From contig CAMDDF010000010.1 in NCBI GenBank assembly GCA_945890885.1, positions 1 to 32,090 of the forward strand: a stretch of DNA of 32,090 bases, in the 5' to 3' direction. Below the pieces are notes generated by a model. It did no database searches. It saw only the letters and a program-made list of their open reading frames with translations, and had not been told where the DNA came from. A program made the position numbers and the translations under genes. This stretch comes from Candidatus Kuenenia stuttgartensis. Lineage in GTDB: Bacteria; Planctomycetota; Phycisphaerae; Sedimentisphaerales; CAMDDF01. Within the stretch, counting starts at the first letter, position 1; each line of letters opens with the position of its first letter. Below are positions 29,240 to 32,090 of this stretch, one piece after another.

Positions 29240-31315
29240 ATGGTACTAAAAAATAATGGTAATTCATTTGATAATTCCGGCCATCTAACGCCGCAGCAGA
29301 TACAGCAGATGCTCATGGATCCTGCCATAAGAGCCTGGGACAATACCAAACTCTGGCGTGCAGGCATAGCATTGATGAGAAATCCTTTTGATCATGTGCT
29401 TCAGGCTATCTTTGCGCATTTGCTCAGCAAGCAGCGGGAATTGTATGTTCTTAGCGGCAATCCATACTGGCCCAATTATCCGCCTATCGGCACTATCACT
29501 GGCTCAGCTGGCGACATTAAAGTCGGCAGCATGTTCGCTGGCGATCCCGTCGCCTTTTCTGCAAATCGGCTATTCTGCGGTACAGGCATATTTGCCCGCA
29601 TTGGTGCAGGTAAGAGTTCGTTTCTTGCCGAGCCGATCCGGCAGCTGATTGATCAAGATTATCTTGTGATCGTTTTTCAGCAGAAAGATGAGTACAATAA
29701 TTTTGCAACCGAGCCTGCGCTAGCTGGCAAAGTTCTTCCGCTGCGTGATAGCGAATGTATGATTTCTCCCTTTGAGCCAGCCATCGGTGTCTCCATGCAT
29801 GATCACAACAACTCTGTGATCGACACTATAGGCAGATGCTCTGGCCGCATGTACGCACAGCGACTAACGCTTGATCTTAATGACAAATACTCCAAAAAAC
29901 TGCCCAGTGGTTCTTATACTCCTCTTGATGTACTAATTAATATTCACGAAAATTTTGTACCTGGCAGGGGCTCCGTTGAAGCATATTATAAAGAGAGCAT
30001 GCTTTACGCACTTAGGGAGATACAGAAGACATTCGGTGGTATTTTTGACTACTACAGCAGCGATTTCCTGGAAAAAATCTTTAATCGTACGGGGTTGGTT
30101 GCAATTCAGTCTGGCGCTCCGCTGGCAGCATATACTTTTTTTGTGACCATTTTTATCCAATACATCTATTTGCTGCGAAAAGCCGCCAGGTTTACTGTCG
30201 GAACGTTCAAGAAAATCATCATCATTCTTGAAGATGCGACAATGATTACCGATGAAAAGGAGCTGGGCGGCACCTCTCCACTGACAAATCTGGCGTTTAC
30301 AGCCCGTGCTTATAATATCGGCATTGTTTATATCAATCATACAATTGCCACATCCGTTAGTCAGAAACTACTGTCGAATCTCGAAAACATTTTCCTGCTG
30401 GGACTGTCCGGTGAAGATCTTCGCCGAATTCAGCAATTGCTCAATTGTACGCCTGAACAGGCAAAGGTCATCCCTTTGCTTCAGCCAGGCCAGTTTGTCG
30501 CGTTGATACCATCCATGTGGCCAATGGCCGTATTGGGACAGTTCCCCTACAATCCTTCTCCGAGAAAACTGACTGAGGATGAGCGGCTAAAGATAGTCAG
30601 ATCGTTTCTTGGTACCGTCCGCACTGTAAAATCAGGCAGTCATAGATTGCCAATTATTGTTGTTCCGGCATCATCTGCCGCATCATCTGTACCTTCATTG
30701 AACTCCAACCAGATGCAATTTTTGATTCTTGCGGCAACTGGAAAACCGATGCCGCTGGGTAAGTTGTACGAAGTGATCGGACTTGCTCATCGCGATGGCA
30801 AAAAGATAGTCGATAGTTTGGAGCAGAAGGGCCTTATTCGCATATATGCTTTTTCAACGGGCAAAGTCGGCGGTAAGGTCAGTTTTGTCGAGGTTACTGA
30901 TGCCAGCTGGCGGATTCTGATTGCCAGAGGTTTTTCAAGGTCAAAGTCGCTCACCGGCGGGGGATTCCTGCACAATCTTGCAGCTACGCTCATTAACATT
31001 GCAGAAAAGAAGCGGGGCATGACGGTTAATTTTGAGATTGATCTTAAGGGTGTCAGGATCGATGTGGAATCACGGGACAATAAGAGCGGAAAGAGGGTGT
31101 TTATCAACATTGGTGTATCGAGCCCGCAGCGTGAGGCAGATGTTATTGAGAAGATTTTTGCAATGCCGGTAATGAACGGTAATCGTTTTGTTCTGGTGGG
31201 GCTTGATGGGCCGTTTACAAAGCAGGTAAAGGATATTCTGAAGAAAAAAGGATGGAAGAGCGATGCGTTAAATCGCCTTGAGGTGCGTGTAATTGCAGAT
31301 TTTATTGTCGATTAA
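29240..31315 (+). CDS. HerA/VirD4-like ATPase with winged helix and nuclease-like C-terminus (691 aa)
   Basis: Walker A is IFARIGAGKSSF (about residues 117-128), followed by LVIVFQQKDEYNNF. Walker B is IIIILEDAT (about 331-339), followed by NIGIVYINHT. A winged helix follows (LGKLYEVIGLAHRDGKKIVD). The last ~100 residues have a restriction-fold-like pattern, VNFEIDLKGVRIDVESRD then KRVFINIGVSSPQREAD and RFVLVGLDG, but the expected catalytic Glu/Lys are changed. There is no Shine-Dalgarno site; the start relies on coupling to the previous gene. The protein is likely a DNA- or protein-translocating motor of a transfer machine. It is clearly distinct from the HerA at 17525. Confidence 0.75.
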   Translation: MVLKNNGNSFDNSGHLTPQQIQQMLMDPAIRAWDNTKLWRAGIALMRNPFDHVLQAIFAHLLSKQRELYVLSGNPYWPNYPPIGTITGSAGDIKVGSMFAGDPVAFSANRLFCGTGIFARIGAGKSSFLAEPIRQLIDQDYLVIVFQQKDEYNNFATEPALAGKVLPLRDSECMISPFEPAIGVSMHDHNNSVIDTIGRCSGRMYAQRLTLDLNDKYSKKLPSGSYTPLDVLINIHENFVPGRGSVEAYYKESMLYALREIQKTFGGIFDYYSSDFLEKIFNRTGLVAIQSGAPLAAYTFFVTIFIQYIYLLRKAARFTVGTFKKIIIILEDATMITDEKELGGTSPLTNLAFTARAYNIGIVYINHTIATSVSQKLLSNLENIFLLGLSGEDLRRIQQLLNCTPEQAKVIPLLQPGQFVALIPSMWPMAVLGQFPYNPSPRKLTEDERLKIVRSFLGTVRTVKSGSHRLPIIVVPASSAASSVPSLNSNQMQFLILAATGKPMPLGKLYEVIGLAHRDGKKIVDSLEQKGLIRIYAFSTGKVGGKVSFVEVTDASWRILIARGFSRSKSLTGGGFLHNLAATLINIAEKKRGMTVNFEIDLKGVRIDVESRDNKSGKRVFINIGVSSPQREADVIEKIFAMPVMNGNRFVLVGLDGPFTKQVKDILKKKGWKSDALNRLEVRVIADFIVD

Positions 31316-31401
31316 AAAAATAAAATAAAATTATGCCGACACCGGCCCGTGTAATTGGAGTGTTGTAATAGGAAGTGCATAAAAAAATAGGAGACATATA
31401 T

Positions 31402-32088
31402 ATGACAGAACAAAATATTAATAATGACCCGTTGAAGTCGCCTTTGCCGGATAAATCGCAGGAATTTGACCTTGAGCCGGAAGATCTTATCGCCGCCGGT
31501 ATAAGAGGGATCATCGAGAGAAATATAAAAACTCTCGAAATATGTCCTTCAAAAGAAATTCAGGTTCTCAGTTCTCAGATGGCCGAATGTGTCAGTGCAG
31601 TCTCCGGCAACAGGGATCAAACAGAGCGAGTTGGCAAGCAGATCATGGAACTCAAAAGCCGATACGGTGTGATCGAAGCGGCTCTAAGTGAAAATAAGGC
31701 ATTGAGTCAGCAGTATTTTAATGATCACATCCTTGAGCCTATGGCGCAGTCGCTTTTGCCGATCAATGACCTTATTGAGGGTACAATCAGCAGCTGGTTG
31801 GACACCGCCACTGCCATTGATCCTGAGAATCTTCAATTACTTGAGGTGGTACGGATGCAGCTTATGCAGTTTTTGGGTTTCTACCGTATCGAATATATAA
31901 GGCATGAACCTGGCGTGCATTTTGATCCGAAGGTCATGAAACCATCAAAGATTAGTGAAACCTCGCTTGCGGAACTGGATGGCAAAATTGCCAAATCACT
32001 TCAGGCTGGATTTAGGCTCGACGGCCAGCGATTGCTGCGGTCTGAGAGCGTCGTTTTGTATAGATTTGTAAGGCGTGAAAGTATTTAA
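31402..32088 (+). CDS. GrpE-like nucleotide exchange factor (228 aa)
   Basis: ATG 31402 follows AGGAGA. The N-terminal region is acidic (FDLEPEDLIAAGIRGI). A long helix follows (NRDQTERVGKQIMELKSRYG), then ILEPMAQSLLPINDLIEGTI. The C-terminal beta part contains PGVHFDPKVMKPSKISETSL and GFRLDGQRLLRSESVVLYRF, the typical ending of GrpE (G-x-x-L-x-G-x-x-L-R). It is divergent from housekeeping GrpE. A DnaK-like Hsp70 would be expected next, beyond the window. It is the last visible gene of the ATPase operon, which suggests a chaperone-assisted machine. The TAA is at 32086-32088, two bases before the window ends. Confidence 0.7.
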   Translation: MTEQNINNDPLKSPLPDKSQEFDLEPEDLIAAGIRGIIERNIKTLEICPSKEIQVLSSQMAECVSAVSGNRDQTERVGKQIMELKSRYGVIEAALSENKALSQQYFNDHILEPMAQSLLPINDLIEGTISSWLDTATAIDPENLQLLEVVRMQLMQFLGFYRIEYIRHEPGVHFDPKVMKPSKISETSLAELDGKIAKSLQAGFRLDGQRLLRSESVVLYRFVRRESI

Positions 32089-32090
32089 AT

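Noticed and set aside
1-32090. CRISPR array or insertion-sequence transposase
   Set aside because: No regularly spaced repeats and no DDE, HUH or integrase motif was found on either strand.

Overview
The window reads as a stretch of bacterial chromosome carrying a large plasmid-like or integrative element. A Planctomycetota host (Phycisphaerae-like) is my best guess. It rests on the 3' end of a tagaturonate epimerase gene at the left edge, a secreted formylglycine-generating-enzyme-fold protein of a kind common in that group, and an ECF-type sigma factor next to a zinc-finger anti-sigma gene. The sigma gene and its good sigma-70 promoter argue against an archaeal host. No rRNA, tRNA, CRISPR array or recognisable transposase was found.

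Layout. (1) 1-495: uxaE 3' end. (2) 688-2678, minus strand: a decaying defence locus with a truncated and frameshifted hsdM, an intact RhuM-Fic gene and a frameshifted HigA-like antitoxin. (3) 2679-3762: a gene-poor kilobase ending in palindromes before the next gene block. (4) 3763-9543: a co-oriented accessory block whose core is a complete ubiquitin-like conjugation set: beta-grasp modifier, E2-like protein fused to a cysteine-rich treble-clef/RING-like tail, JAMM protease and E1-like ThiF protein. DUF2958 and small element proteins flank it. The gene set resembles PRTRC and the bacterial Ub-like operons described by Burroughs, Iyer and Aravind.

(5) 9741-15977: an archaeal-flavoured replicon module. 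It holds an Orc1/Cdc6-family AAA+ protein, a G/T-rich C-poor intergenic region with a duplicated ~100-bp segment (candidate origin), a PD-(D/E)XK-like nuclease, a winged-helix coiled-coil protein, a ribbon-helix-helix repressor with a divergent tetranucleotide operator, and several genes without Shine-Dalgarno sites that carry TATA/BRE-like boxes about 26 nt before the start codon. (6) 16302-19742: the secreted FGE-fold protein, then convergently a HerA/DUF87 ATPase with its partner gene.

(7) 20030-24301: sigma factor, anti-sigma factor and a membrane M48-type protease fused to a prenyltransferase-like alpha-alpha toroid. (8) 24484-28287: MraZ-like protein, winged-helix regulator, ParB and DUF932, bounded by a 129-bp near-perfect direct repeat that duplicates the end of the MraZ-like gene. 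(9) 28297-32088: a second transfer-type ATPase operon with a repeat peptide, a one-TM protein, a treble-clef protein and a GrpE-like protein.

Taken together, the element would replicate through Orc1/Cdc6, segregate with ParB, move or process DNA with two HerA/VirD4-like ATPases, and carry a ubiquitin-like modification system of unknown target. All assignments come from reading motifs by eye; no database search was run.
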